A stretch of 64,000 nucleotides of DNA from Bacillota bacterium (GTDB lineage Bacteria > Bacillota > Clostridia > DSM-8532): contig JAKIML020000043.1 of assembly GCA_022702935.2 (NCBI GenBank), positions 33,071 to 97,070 on the forward strand. The letters run 5' to 3'. Every line of letters starts with the position of its first letter. Positions within the stretch are counted from its first letter, which is position 1. The position numbers and the translations under genes were made by a program. The notes under the pieces were generated by a model. It was not told the DNA's origin. It saw nothing but the letters and a program-made list of their open reading frames with translations, and searched no databases. This document shows, one piece after another, positions 8,658 to 16,664 of the stretch.

Positions 8658-9458
8658 TCAGGACGATCTGGATGAAATGGTGACCGTCTTTTGAAGAGCA
8701 TACCGAGGGCCAGCCAGACTATGTATTTCCTCAAGCATGGTGCTGGCAAAGTCAATCATCAGCTCAGTATTCCATTGACTGTCATGGGCCTTGTTTTGAT
8801 AGAAAAGAACAGCAGTTTTTAGGAGCTCGGCATATTTTTGAGGAAAATGTTTGATGCCCCAAAGTCCGCCCTCCAGCTTGGATGAGATGACACGGCTTCT
8901 TAAATAATACAGGACCCGGCACAGATTAAGGATGCAATAAACCGGGTTGTCAATGATGTCTTCCCTTGTATTTTGAATATCTCTGAGGATTGAGTCAATA
9001 TAATACTGCTCCGGAAGATCGGTAAACATGTCGGCTATGGCTTCTCCCGTCAAGCATTGCCCCCTGTGTCTGATGATGAACATATGGGCTGCCAAGTCAT
9101 AATCCGTACCCTTATCGCAAACATAGGTCCTATCCTTTGCATAGGCCTCACGAAATGCCTCGGAATAGTGAAGTTCAAAGGGGGTGGGGTATTGGAAGCA
9201 TTGTGCATACTTCTTCAGGATGACGCTCATTTCAATCCCTTTTTTGGGGGACTCCCTCAGGGCTAGGATCTCATCCACAAGAGCGCGTTTTGCGGCAGCA
9301 TCAAGAGGATGGTTTACAACCACCAGGAAATCGATATCGCTCTGTTCGGTATAACAACCCATGGCCAGAGAGCCATGCAGGTAAATACCCGACAGGTTCT
9401 CTTTAAGAATGTTTGAATATTGCTTTACGAGTACATCCAGTATTTTATATGGATCCAT
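8658..9458 (-). CDS. Nucleotidyltransferase-fold protein with DUF4111-like C-terminus
   Basis: 266 residues. The DNA polymerase beta-type active site is present: LHGSLAMGCYTEQSDIDFLVVV near 28-49 with GS and DxD. A helical C-terminal part (TGEAIADMF to LRSRV) looks like the family that includes AadA/ANT(9) adenylyltransferases. The catalytic motif supports nucleotidyl transfer. The substrate cannot be read from sequence, and a drug-resistance role is not shown. Confidence 0.8.
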   Translation of the reverse strand: MDPYKILDVLVKQYSNILKENLSGIYLHGSLAMGCYTEQSDIDFLVVVNHPLDAAAKRALVDEILALRESPKKGIEMSVILKKYAQCFQYPTPFELHYSEAFREAYAKDRTYVCDKGTDYDLAAHMFIIRHRGQCLTGEAIADMFTDLPEQYYIDSILRDIQNTREDIIDNPVYCILNLCRVLYYLRSRVISSKLEGGLWGIKHFPQKYAELLKTAVLFYQNKAHDSQWNTELMIDFASTMLEEIHSLAGPRYALQKTVTISSRSS

Positions 9459-9507
9459 AATATTACCTCACTGACAGCGCCGCAGCCTGTTTTTTAATTA
9501 AACACTT

Positions 9508-10101
9508 CTATCTCCCTGTAGTATGGTTTTGACCTGATTTGGGTTTAAAAATATCTTGGTATACATATTTGAAGAAGTCTTTCATAATCAGGATATCCTG
9601 CTTTACATTCATCTTAAGCACTGGAGGATGTTTCAGTGCATAGGGAATAAAAAAGAATACAACGAACAATATACCGCTGGTTGTAAGAAAAACATCCTTC
9701 AGATCAAAGATAAAAAGACCTTTAAGCCTGATATAGTCAAGGCTGCCAGGCCAGAAGACAATATCTATCAGCTTGCACCATGCACCTGCCATAAAAAATA
9801 TATAGGATTGAGTAACAATGGCGTTTACGCGATATTTGCTTTTTCCATACTTATAGATATAAGCCGCCAGAATAATCGCAAGAATGCTTAAGATAAAATG
9901 CGGAAGATAACCAATTCCAAAGTCAAACAGCGAATTAAACCAGGAGAGCTTTGTATTAAAAACAGGGGAGAAGCTCACAAATTCTCCGATTATATTGAAT
10001 CGGCTTTCAAAGAACCATTGATATATGATAATTTTAATCATCTGGTCAATGAATACGAACAAGATGACTGCCAAGGCTGGGGTGATGCTTCTCCGTCTCA
10101 T
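9508..10101 (-). CDS. Signal peptidase II-like membrane protein
   Basis: 197 residues from the ATG at 10101, which has AAGGAGG 10 nt upstream. The longer frame to 10206 has no ribosome site. Four hydrophobic helices are seen (near 10, 68, 98, 143). FSPVFNTKLSWFNS, GAWCKLIDIVFWPGSLDYIRL and FIFDLKDVFLTTSG match the LspA layout with the two aspartates placed as in the catalytic pair. The signature is divergent and a housekeeping lspA probably lies elsewhere. Several lipoprotein genes nearby make a processing role plausible. Confidence 0.7.
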   Translation of the reverse strand: MRRRSITPALAVILFVFIDQMIKIIIYQWFFESRFNIIGEFVSFSPVFNTKLSWFNSLFDFGIGYLPHFILSILAIILAAYIYKYGKSKYRVNAIVTQSYIFFMAGAWCKLIDIVFWPGSLDYIRLKGLFIFDLKDVFLTTSGILFVVFFFIPYALKHPPVLKMNVKQDILIMKDFFKYVYQDIFKPKSGQNHTTGR

Positions 10102-10175
10102 GAAATCAACCCTCCTTAAATTTAGTAATCTTCGACAGTATTCATGTGCATCGTCCAACAAGCCTGGTAGACGGC

Positions 10176-10913
10176 TTAATCCTTTATAGCTTTTATGATG
10201 ATGCACGAGGTCTTGTGGAATTCATCGGCCAGCTCAGGACGTTTTTCCAAAGCATCCTGGCTGGGTAGGGGCTCGACCACCTTTTCAATCCTGAACCCTG
10301 TTGAAATAAGGGTATTGAGTATCTCGGACAGGGGACGGTGATACTTTTCAACACCGTCGATAAACCAGTAAACATGCCTTTCACCACTGACCATGTAATC
10401 AGCAAGGTTATAGTAGAGCCTATTGCCGGCATCATCCTTTGTCCAGACAGGTCCGAACTTCGGGGCAGTGGTTATGGGATGCTCCTGGGAGAACAACAAT
10501 ATCCCGCCTGGATTCAGCTTTTCATAGATAATCTTCACCAAATGCGCAAAGTCCTTAACATAATGAATAGCCAGTGAGCTGAAGATTAAGTCAAAGGTAT
10601 GAGAAAGCTTAGGGATATCCATCATGTCCATGACGCTGTACTCAATGGCCGAACCGGCATTTTCTTTTTTTGCCACATCAATCATCTTGCTTGAAATATC
10701 TACACCTACAACATGGGCGGCTCCCCGTTTCATAAAATCTGTGCAGTTGCTTCCAAAGCCACAACCCAGGTCAAGAACCTTTAGACCGGATAGATCCGGG
10801 AGCAGTGCTTTAATGGCCGGTTGCTCAACCAGATTATTGTAGTTGTAGGCTTTATCCCTCAGCGCTTTATACTTCTCAAAAAACTCACTGTTGTCAAATA
10901 GATTCTGGCTCAT
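10176..10913 (-). CDS. Class I SAM-dependent methyltransferase
   Basis: 245 residues. SAM-binding motif I is VLDLGCGFGSN near 46-56, with motif II VGVDISSKM and post-motif DLIFSSLAIHYV. These are typical of small-molecule methyltransferases of the UbiE/Methyltransf_11 group. GGGAGG precedes the ATG. The substrate is unknown. It lies in a run of minus-strand small-enzyme genes. Confidence 0.85.
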   Translation of the reverse strand: MSQNLFDNSEFFEKYKALRDKAYNYNNLVEQPAIKALLPDLSGLKVLDLGCGFGSNCTDFMKRGAAHVVGVDISSKMIDVAKKENAGSAIEYSVMDMMDIPKLSHTFDLIFSSLAIHYVKDFAHLVKIIYEKLNPGGILLFSQEHPITTAPKFGPVWTKDDAGNRLYYNLADYMVSGERHVYWFIDGVEKYHRPLSEILNTLISTGFRIEKVVEPLPSQDALEKRPELADEFHKTSCIIIKAIKD

Positions 10914-11008
10914 TTAAACCTCCCATTATGCGGAACTCTATTGAGCATCTCCGTCAAAGGGCATGATTCTGGCCCATGCAGGGTTCAATTTCAAAAAAGC
11001 ATAATTGC

Positions 11009-11521
11009 TTATCTGACATGCTTCTCCCAGTAGATATACTCATGGTCCCTTCGTGTTTCGGTCATGCCGCACCGGGTCAAAACTTTTATGGAGCCGACAT
11101 TATCCAGCAGACACTCTGCAAGGATAGTCTTCACACCTTGCTGCTGAGAGGCCCAATCCATTAATCCGCGTGCAGCTTCAAGGCCATAACCCTTCTTTTG
11201 CTCATCATCAACCAGGCCAAAGCCAATTTCGATTTTACCGTCATCATCGGGTTTACCCTTAAAGCCTGCATCGCCAATGATCTGCATCCCGTCTTTCTTT
11301 ATAACCATCCATATGTCGAACCCGCTGATATCCTCATCGCTTTTGATAAGGTCCTTAAGAAACCATAAAATATCAAGGGTATCCTGACGCGGCCATTTTT
11401 CATGGAGTTGCAGCCCCAGTTTGGTGACTTCATCTGTATTGTTTTCGATTAACGTATGCATCATTTTGTGGGTCATGGGCATGAGGATTAATCGCTCAGT
11501 TTCAATATTCGATACGCTCAA
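11009..11521 (-). CDS. GNAT N-acetyltransferase, RimJ/RimL type
   Basis: 170 residues. It starts at a TTG with AAGGAG 7 nt upstream. IETERLILMPMT at the N-terminus, the GDAGFKG strand and the acetyl-CoA loop QKKGYGLEAAR near 112-122 mark the RimJ/RimL-type GNAT fold. The C-terminus NVGSIKVLTRCGM is also typical. The substrate (protein N-terminus or small amine) is unknown. Confidence 0.85.
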   Translation of the reverse strand: MSVSNIETERLILMPMTHKMMHTLIENNTDEVTKLGLQLHEKWPRQDTLDILWFLKDLIKSDEDISGFDIWMVIKKDGMQIIGDAGFKGKPDDDGKIEIGFGLVDDEQKKGYGLEAARGLMDWASQQQGVKTILAECLLDNVGSIKVLTRCGMTETRRDHEYIYWEKHVR

Positions 11522-11609
11522 ATTAACACTCCTTCATTTTATTAAGTCTCTGACAGTAAAGAGGAAACTCAGGGGGTATGTCCTGAACCTCATGATGGAA
11601 GAACGATTT

Positions 11610-12374
11610 TTACAACTCTGCGCAGGCCTCAATAGCGAACATGAGCAGGCCTTCGCGGATTTCTTTGCGATCCTTCCATCCCCTGGCATCCCATTCTTCG
11701 CAACTCACATTATCACCGCCATAAAGCAACTGAGCAAAAACCACATTCCTGAATTGAGCCACGGCGCATAATGCCGAGCATTCCATTTCCACAGTGACAC
11801 AGCCTTCCTCTCTTCTCAGCTTCACCTTGTCGATGGTTTCTCGATAGATAGCGTCGGTGGTCCAGGTTTTTGCCAGAAGGTAACTGCATTTATGTCGTTT
11901 CAGCACTCTTTCAATGGCCTCAATGCCTTCTTTGCTGGGCTGAACCTCGCGGCTCGGTGCTAAATAGTGATATGAGGTGCCTTCATCTCTGACAGCCGAG
12001 TTGGGAACAATCACATGTCCTACTGCGATATCCTTATTCAGTACGCCAGCACCGCCACAGGCGATAAATTTCCTGGCACCCAGGGCAATAACCTCCTCCA
12101 GCATGCCTGCTGCAAAGGGCGCCCCTACGCCTGGGTGGAACAGGGCAATTCTCTTTCCCTCATAGTTAAGTTCGTAGACGGGAAAAAGGCCGGCCTCTGA
12201 ATACAGATTCTGGACAAGCTTCAATCTGCCCTCGTTTTTGAGTTTCTCGATAACGTCTTGAAAAAAGCAGATGACGGTATTCTCAGGAATATCTATTTTC
12301 TCGATGACTTTGTGGGGTTCAATAATGGCATTTCTGTTGGAATCAAACTCCAAGATGGGAAACTCTTTTTTCAT
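11610..12374 (-). CDS. Nucleoside phosphorylase (PNP/UDP family)
   Basis: 254 residues. Phosphorolysis of nucleosides to base and ribose-1-phosphate is the family reaction. The phosphate and ribose motifs are HPGVGAPFAAGMLEE near 80-94 and CGGAGVLNKDIAVG near 107-120. VTVEMECSALCAVA near 195-208 holds the ribose-binding Met-Glu pair. It resembles uridine-phosphorylase-type members more than DeoD, but base specificity cannot be assigned. AGGAGG precedes the ATG. Confidence 0.85.
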   Translation of the reverse strand: MKKEFPILEFDSNRNAIIEPHKVIEKIDIPENTVICFFQDVIEKLKNEGRLKLVQNLYSEAGLFPVYELNYEGKRIALFHPGVGAPFAAGMLEEVIALGARKFIACGGAGVLNKDIAVGHVIVPNSAVRDEGTSYHYLAPSREVQPSKEGIEAIERVLKRHKCSYLLAKTWTTDAIYRETIDKVKLRREEGCVTVEMECSALCAVAQFRNVVFAQLLYGGDNVSCEEWDARGWKDRKEIREGLLMFAIEACAEL

Positions 12375-12424
12375 ATGATCCTCCTGGATTGCGCGTTATA
12401 AGTGAGACCTTTTATTTTAGGATG

Positions 12425-12898
12425 CTAGAGCAGGTTTAATTTCATAGGAATGAAATGGGAGGCTTCCTTCTCTTCAAAACCCAGTTTTTTATAGACGGAC
12501 TTTCCCATCTCTGAGGAAGAAAGCTCAATAAAGGAGACGTTTTGCTTTTTGGCCACATCTATGAGGCAATTCAAAGCACTTGTGGCATAACCCTTTTTCC
12601 GATGCTGGGGATATGTAAGCACATTGAGCATAAGACCTGTTTTTCCGGTAGGCCATGACAGATTGGCAGGTTTATCGAATATCACCAGAAAGGCAGCGGA
12701 TAAAACGGTTCCCTGTTCATCTTCAACCAATGCAGCAAAGAAATCCTGATTCAAGTGCTTTGAGTAATATTCCTGAAGCTGGGCGCGCATGGCGCTTTTC
12801 TGCGTCGGGGTTGTTTCCCAGCCTTCCTCAGCAAAATAGTCAAATCTCACCTGGATGAGCTTTTCGGTATCCTGGCCATTGGCTAATCTGACTGTCAC
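12425..12898 (-). CDS. GNAT N-acetyltransferase
   Basis: 157 residues from a GTG at 12898 with AAGGAG 8 nt upstream. The longer frame to 12931 has no ribosome site. The acetyl-CoA motif is LTYPQHRKKGYATSALN, followed by ELSSSEMGKSVYKKLGF, a standard GNAT end. The substrate is unknown. Confidence 0.82.
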   Translation of the reverse strand: MTVRLANGQDTEKLIQVRFDYFAEEGWETTPTQKSAMRAQLQEYYSKHLNQDFFAALVEDEQGTVLSAAFLVIFDKPANLSWPTGKTGLMLNVLTYPQHRKKGYATSALNCLIDVAKKQNVSFIELSSSEMGKSVYKKLGFEEKEASHFIPMKLNLL

Positions 12899-13006
12899 GG
12901 CGACCACTCCTTGTTTTGAGCAATTATACAATATTTTCTTAATATTATCACTAAACGCTCAAAAAAAGAAGTGTGGCCATGTTTTTATGCCACACTTCAT
13001 AACCCT

Positions 13007-13900
13007 TCATTCCAACCATTGATCCGCGTGGTGGCCGCCAACACCGTACCAGCGCGGATGACTTAATTGCCAGAATTCATCGTTGTAATACTTTGTGCCG
13101 TCCACTGTTGTACTGGGATCAAGCATCTCCTCATTAACAGTTTCCAGTTTTCCGTTTTTTAAGGCCATCTCAATAATCTTTAGTCCAGCGTATCCATCGG
13201 CCTCATAATCATACACATACTCAAAGCTCAGACTGTTGGAAACCACAAACTCTCCATTGATAAATCGATAGATATACCAGTCATGATAACCCGCTCCCGA
13301 GCCTCCTGTGGAGTAAATACGTTTGTTTTCAGAATCCAGGGCGGGGTTGCAGATTTGTGCAAAGGATTTGGATGGCTCAAAGGTTGACTTGGCTGCATTC
13401 CATAACCAGCAATCATACCAGGTATTGCTATGGGCGCCATGGAAGCAGTTAAGGATAATCACATCCTTATAGCCGTCGAAGTTCACATCGGTGACATGAA
13501 GGCCCATGGTATCCATCATTTCAGGATAAACAGCGTAGGATTCGGGATCAAAGGAGACCGAAAGGATGGGGTTATCCTTCTCATCGTAAATCTCCAGGCT
13601 TAATACGAAGATATCCTCACCCGATGCCACAAAACGGTATTCGGGCATGGTTTCGTGGATTTTGGCGCGAACTTCATATTGATAAATTTGAGGCCCGGGA
13701 TCAGGAATAGCAGATATAAAGGACTCCTGGGAAGGAGTGGGCAGTTCATCCGGCAAATCAAGGTCTACTTGTGACTCCTGAACGAATAATTGCACATTTT
13801 CAGTCTCGTCATTGACCTGAAATTTATTCGATGGCAACCGATTTGAGCAACCGCCTAAGATAAGCACCACAAGCCCGAATAAAACAATAACCTTTTTCAA
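13007..13900 (-). CDS. Secreted lipoprotein with FG-GAP-like motif
   Basis: 297 residues. The start is a TTG with GGAGGG 8 nt upstream; the overlapping ATG runs into a stop. The signal MKKVIVLFGLVVLILGGC puts the lipid-modified Cys near 18. VTDVNFDGYKDVIIL near 138-152 is a calcium-loop FG-GAP/VCBS-like motif, as in the lipoprotein at 6981-7766. Function unknown; expected on the outer face of the membrane. Confidence 0.8.
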   Translation of the reverse strand: MKKVIVLFGLVVLILGGCSNRLPSNKFQVNDETENVQLFVQESQVDLDLPDELPTPSQESFISAIPDPGPQIYQYEVRAKIHETMPEYRFVASGEDIFVLSLEIYDEKDNPILSVSFDPESYAVYPEMMDTMGLHVTDVNFDGYKDVIILNCFHGAHSNTWYDCWLWNAAKSTFEPSKSFAQICNPALDSENKRIYSTGGSGAGYHDWYIYRFINGEFVVSNSLSFEYVYDYEADGYAGLKIIEMALKNGKLETVNEEMLDPSTTVDGTKYYNDEFWQLSHPRWYGVGGHHADQWLE

Positions 13901-13945
13901 TTCATGAACCCTCCTCGTTCATGCCAAGTCCTGTATGTGTGATAA

Positions 13946-14986
13946 TTATTTTACAACATATTCTGAGAATTTACTCCCGTCAAGGGTTATCCATTCCATA
14001 TCGGGACCATCTTTGATTTCCTGGGTGACTCCGATTTGCCTCTCCCTTTCCGCAATCCGAGCGTTAACCTCGTCGGGTGTAATAAAGGGAATGAGCGCTT
14101 CATCAAAGATGTCTTTATACACACTGTTGATATAGATGGTATCGTCCTCTAAAAGCTGCATATTACTGTCGAACACATAGAAGGTATAATAAAGATTATT
14201 GTCATCACCAAAACGAATGGTATCAACCTGCATAAAGGGCGATATTCCCTTGGCCTCAGCCACTTTGGGGATCATGCTCAGGTTCTCGGTGTAAGTAAGC
14301 TGATTTATGTCCTGTTCAGTGATAATGGATACGATGTGCTGCGTCAAGCCATTTTCACCTAAAAGGCCATATGCAACAATGTGGTTACTGGCTCCGCCGC
14401 TGCCGCCTGTTTGATAATATCCATATTGGTTCATGATAAAATAGCTTCGGGCCCAGGTTGCAAAATCATAGCAAAAATAAAGATTACCGTCCATGTACTT
14501 TATGACATAACCAAAGGTACTGTCACCATAGAAATTTAAGCCGTTAAAGCGTATCACCAGTTCAGTAACGCCATCATTGCCGCAATCAATAAAGCTATAA
14601 TCTATGTAATCTACTTTACCGTTGACTGATGCATCATAGAACTCATCCGCAATGGCTTTAAGGATATCCGATAGGGTGTAACTGCGTCCCGCTTCAAACA
14701 GGGCATCCCCCATACTGGTTGGCAGGTAAAGCTCAGTGGAAACCTTCAGCTCATCATTGAGAAACTTCTCATAAGCCTCCATGGACTCTTCAATGATTGA
14801 TGGGGCAGATGGGGTAGGCGGACTTGTGGGAGACTCCACAACGATTGACGTTTCGATTGGCTCATTGGTTTCTTCCTCTATGATCTCTTTGCCGGAAGCA
14901 TTTGCATTCTCCAATCTGGAACAACTGCTTGCCCCGAGCAATAAAGAAAGAGTTAATGTGAACATAATCAGTTTTCGCGCTTTCAC
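13946..14986 (-). CDS. Secreted lipoprotein of unknown function
   Basis: 346 residues from a GTG at 14986 with AGGAGG 9 nt upstream. The ATG at 15004 is itself part of that ribosome site. The signal is KLIMFTLTLSLLLGASSC with lipobox Cys, then a Thr/Pro/Glu-rich linker. The globular part has IDCGNDGVTELVIRFNG, again like an FG-GAP loop. Together with the gene at 13007 it forms a lipoprotein pair on the same strand. Confidence 0.78.
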   Translation of the reverse strand: MKARKLIMFTLTLSLLLGASSCSRLENANASGKEIIEEETNEPIETSIVVESPTSPPTPSAPSIIEESMEAYEKFLNDELKVSTELYLPTSMGDALFEAGRSYTLSDILKAIADEFYDASVNGKVDYIDYSFIDCGNDGVTELVIRFNGLNFYGDSTFGYVIKYMDGNLYFCYDFATWARSYFIMNQYGYYQTGGSGGASNHIVAYGLLGENGLTQHIVSIITEQDINQLTYTENLSMIPKVAEAKGISPFMQVDTIRFGDDNNLYYTFYVFDSNMQLLEDDTIYINSVYKDIFDEALIPFITPDEVNARIAERERQIGVTQEIKDGPDMEWITLDGSKFSEYVVK

Positions 14987-15110
14987 TTTATTGTTCCTCC
15001 TCATTTGCTGTCACAGTAGTGTCAGTCTTTCTATATTATCATAAAGTGACGGATTAATTCCAAGCCTCTTGCAAGGTTTCCCGGAACAATCTGTCCAGAT
15101 GCTCCACATC

Positions 15111-15308
15111 TCACTTTTCATTATCGCTCAATTTTCTGACATAGTCACTAAAGTAAGCAAATTTTTCTTCCAAGAATGTGCTGATAATATTTATTCTCGG
15201 CTCTTTTTTCAGCTCCTTGATCACCTTCTTTTTTCCCAGTAAGTTATTTATCTCTTTTTGCAGCTCGGGTTCTAAAGATACTGAGTTCAGCAGTGTTTCG
15301 AAGAGCAT
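15111..15308 (-). CDS. Small uncharacterised ORF, possibly a remnant
   Basis: 65 residues, Lys/Glu/Leu-rich and helical. No ribosome site precedes the ATG, and the codons are AT-rich like the next gene. It may be a small gene or the end of a decayed one at the border of the acquired patch. I do not recognise it. Confidence 0.25.
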   Translation of the reverse strand: MLFETLLNSVSLEPELQKEINNLLGKKKVIKELKKEPRINIISTFLEEKFAYFSDYVRKLSDNEK

Positions 15309-15425
15309 AGGGGGTGGCGTTCCGTGTTGCTCTATCTCAAATGATTACTAGTATATTATAGATTTTCTTCATATAGCAACTACACTTGATGTTTTGCTAT
15401 AGATACAAAATTCTACAAAATATGG

Positions 15426-15431
15426 TATAAT
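15426..15431 (+). promoter_or_regulatory. -10 element of the DUF3800 gene
   Basis: TATAAT with 32 bp to the ATG. The -35 region is poor (GATACA at 15402-15407, 18 bp away). Confidence 0.5.
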
Positions 15432-15463
15432 ATATCAAGAAGAACCAAGGGAGAAGCGAAAAA

Positions 15464-16156
15464 ATGAATATATATATTGATGAATCTGGAAGCATGACAA
15501 AGGAAGTTAATGAGTGGAAAAACAAGTTCTTTGTCATAACATTACTATTAACCGATAAGCCCGATATGCTGAAAAGAGCCTATAAACGTTTTGTAAGCAA
15601 ACACTATACTGATCTGCAGAGCATGGATACAAGTAATAAGATGTTTGACCAAGGTTCTTTTAAGGAATTAAAGGGCTATTGCTTTACTCCTCAAATGAAA
15701 AGAAAATTTGTTTATTTTTTTTGCCAAAAGAATAATTTTCGCTTGCTATTTATTAGGGTAAGTAACCTGAAAGCAAGTGACAATTTGTTTCGTAATAAGG
15801 CAAGAGCGTTTAATTATATACTCAAATTAGCTTTTGAATATTTACATAATCAAAAAATTCTATCTGATCGTGAATGGAACATTCAAATAGACGAAAGGAA
15901 CGTTAAAAAAGATGCTAAATATCAATTACAAGATTTTCTGTTAACAGAGCTATCAACGGGTAAAAACATTGTTGATAATATATCTGTCCAGTATTATGAT
16001 TCATGTAATAATAAACTAGTACAATTGGCAGATGTTTTCTCTAATATATTTTATTCAAATATCTTGACTTGTGGTGCGTTTAGTAAAGAAATTAGATATA
16101 TGAAAGAAAATGGGTATACCATTAATATATTTAAGTTTCCTCCTATCGGTAAATAA
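15464..16156 (+). CDS. DUF3800 domain protein
   Basis: 230 residues. It begins MNIYIDESGSM, the DUF3800 signature with conserved Asp-Glu, and near the end has LVQLADVFSN, the second conserved acidic segment. The family is thought to have an RNase H-like fold; its function is not established. It is AT-rich compared with its neighbours and is bracketed by spacers, which suggests horizontal acquisition. A GGGAG site precedes the ATG. The gene is followed after 29 nt by two tandem structured RNA elements and a terminator. Candidate structured RNAs adjacent to DUF3800 genes have been reported in comparative surveys, so the pairing is probably meaningful. Confidence 0.88.
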   Translation: MNIYIDESGSMTKEVNEWKNKFFVITLLLTDKPDMLKRAYKRFVSKHYTDLQSMDTSNKMFDQGSFKELKGYCFTPQMKRKFVYFFCQKNNFRLLFIRVSNLKASDNLFRNKARAFNYILKLAFEYLHNQKILSDREWNIQIDERNVKKDAKYQLQDFLLTELSTGKNIVDNISVQYYDSCNNKLVQLADVFSNIFYSNILTCGAFSKEIRYMKENGYTINIFKFPPIGK

Positions 16157-16185
16157 TTCACTTCTATCATGAATAATATAATAAT

Positions 16186-16269
16186 GTGGCATCAACAGTA
16201 AGTCCTATAGTATGCTTTTTCCTGAGTAAGCACTATGAGTTAGTGCCGTACGTAGGCGATTGATGCCAC
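16186..16269 (+). ncRNA. Structured RNA element A downstream of DUF3800
   Basis: 84 nt. P1 is GTGGCATCA/TGATGCCAC (9 bp perfect). Next comes the invariant ACAGTAAGTCCTA (16195-16207), whose CCTA pairs with TAGG (16253-16256), then GTA/TAC. Two hairpins follow: TGCTT/GAGTA and GCACTA/TAGTGC. Element B (16329-16409) keeps the same architecture with different stem sequences. A TATAAT at 16177-16182 suggests it may have its own promoter, or it may be part of the DUF3800 transcript. Confidence 0.8.
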
Positions 16270-16294
16270 ACATAACAATAAATGGATAATAATA

Positions 16295-16323
16295 TTGACT
16301 ATACAGCAATATTTTAGTATACT
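16295..16323 (+). promoter_or_regulatory. Sigma-A promoter of RNA element B
   Basis: TTGACT (16295-16300), 17 bp, TATACT (16318-16323). Predicted initiation at about 16329-16331 coincides with the first base of element B's P1 stem. Confidence 0.75.
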
Positions 16324-16328
16324 GTAAA

Positions 16329-16409
16329 TACGTTAACAGTAAGTCCTAGTAGCATGCCATTGTCATGGTAAGTGATATATGTTATCATCGTGCCTAGGCA
16401 ATTAACGTA
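16329..16409 (+). ncRNA. Structured RNA element B downstream of DUF3800
   Basis: 81 nt. P1 is TACGTTAA/TTAACGTA (8 bp). ACAGTAAGTCCTA at 16336-16348 is identical to element A. CCTA pairs with TAGG (16395-16398), then GCA/TGC. Hairpins are TGCCAT/ATGGTA (loop TGTC) and GTGATA/TATCAT (loop TATGT). All stems except the CCTA/TAGG pair differ in sequence from element A yet keep pairing. It is followed at 16423 by a strong terminator, so a small discrete RNA of about 125 nt is expected. Confidence 0.82.
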
Positions 16410-16422
16410 ACCTTAAGTAATG

Positions 16423-16457
16423 AGGAGTTATCTCAAGTTATGAGATAACTCCTTTTT
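16423..16457 (+). terminator. Terminator of the DUF3800/RNA unit
   Basis: AGGAGTTATCTCA (16423-16435) pairs perfectly over 13 bp with TGAGATAACTCCT (16441-16453), loop AGTTA, followed by five T. Confidence 0.92.
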
Positions 16458-16470
16458 AGTTAGTATTAAA

Positions 16471-16497
16471 GGGCTACGTTATAATACTGATTAGCCC
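16471..16497 (+). promoter_or_regulatory. Possible promoter with overlapping dyad
   Basis: TATAAT (16480-16485) lies inside the inverted repeat GGGCTA (16471-16476)/TAGCCC (16492-16497). The -35 is weak. It could drive the membrane gene at 16665 under repressor control. The rest of 16498-16664 shows no gene. Confidence 0.4.
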
Positions 16498-16664
16498 AGA
16501 ACAGTGACTATAGGTGGCCTTAATCAATACTCTCCGACAAGACTATTGAATAGCTTCTTTTTTGAAACCATCATGTTATGGGCGATTAATCCCTAGGAAA
16601 TGAATTATCACATCTTGGTTAACATAGAATTTACTGGAAGGATTTTCATGGTGGGGGTGTTTTT

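Noticed and set aside
8658..9458. Aminoglycoside-resistance gene
   Set aside because: The nucleotidyltransferase motif is shared by many enzymes. Nothing in the sequence shows aminoglycoside specificity.
16186..16409. Integron attC sites or a MITE
   Set aside because: No integrase is nearby, no attC core motif is present, and the two elements have different ends, unlike copies of a transposable element. The changes preserve base pairing, which favours RNA.
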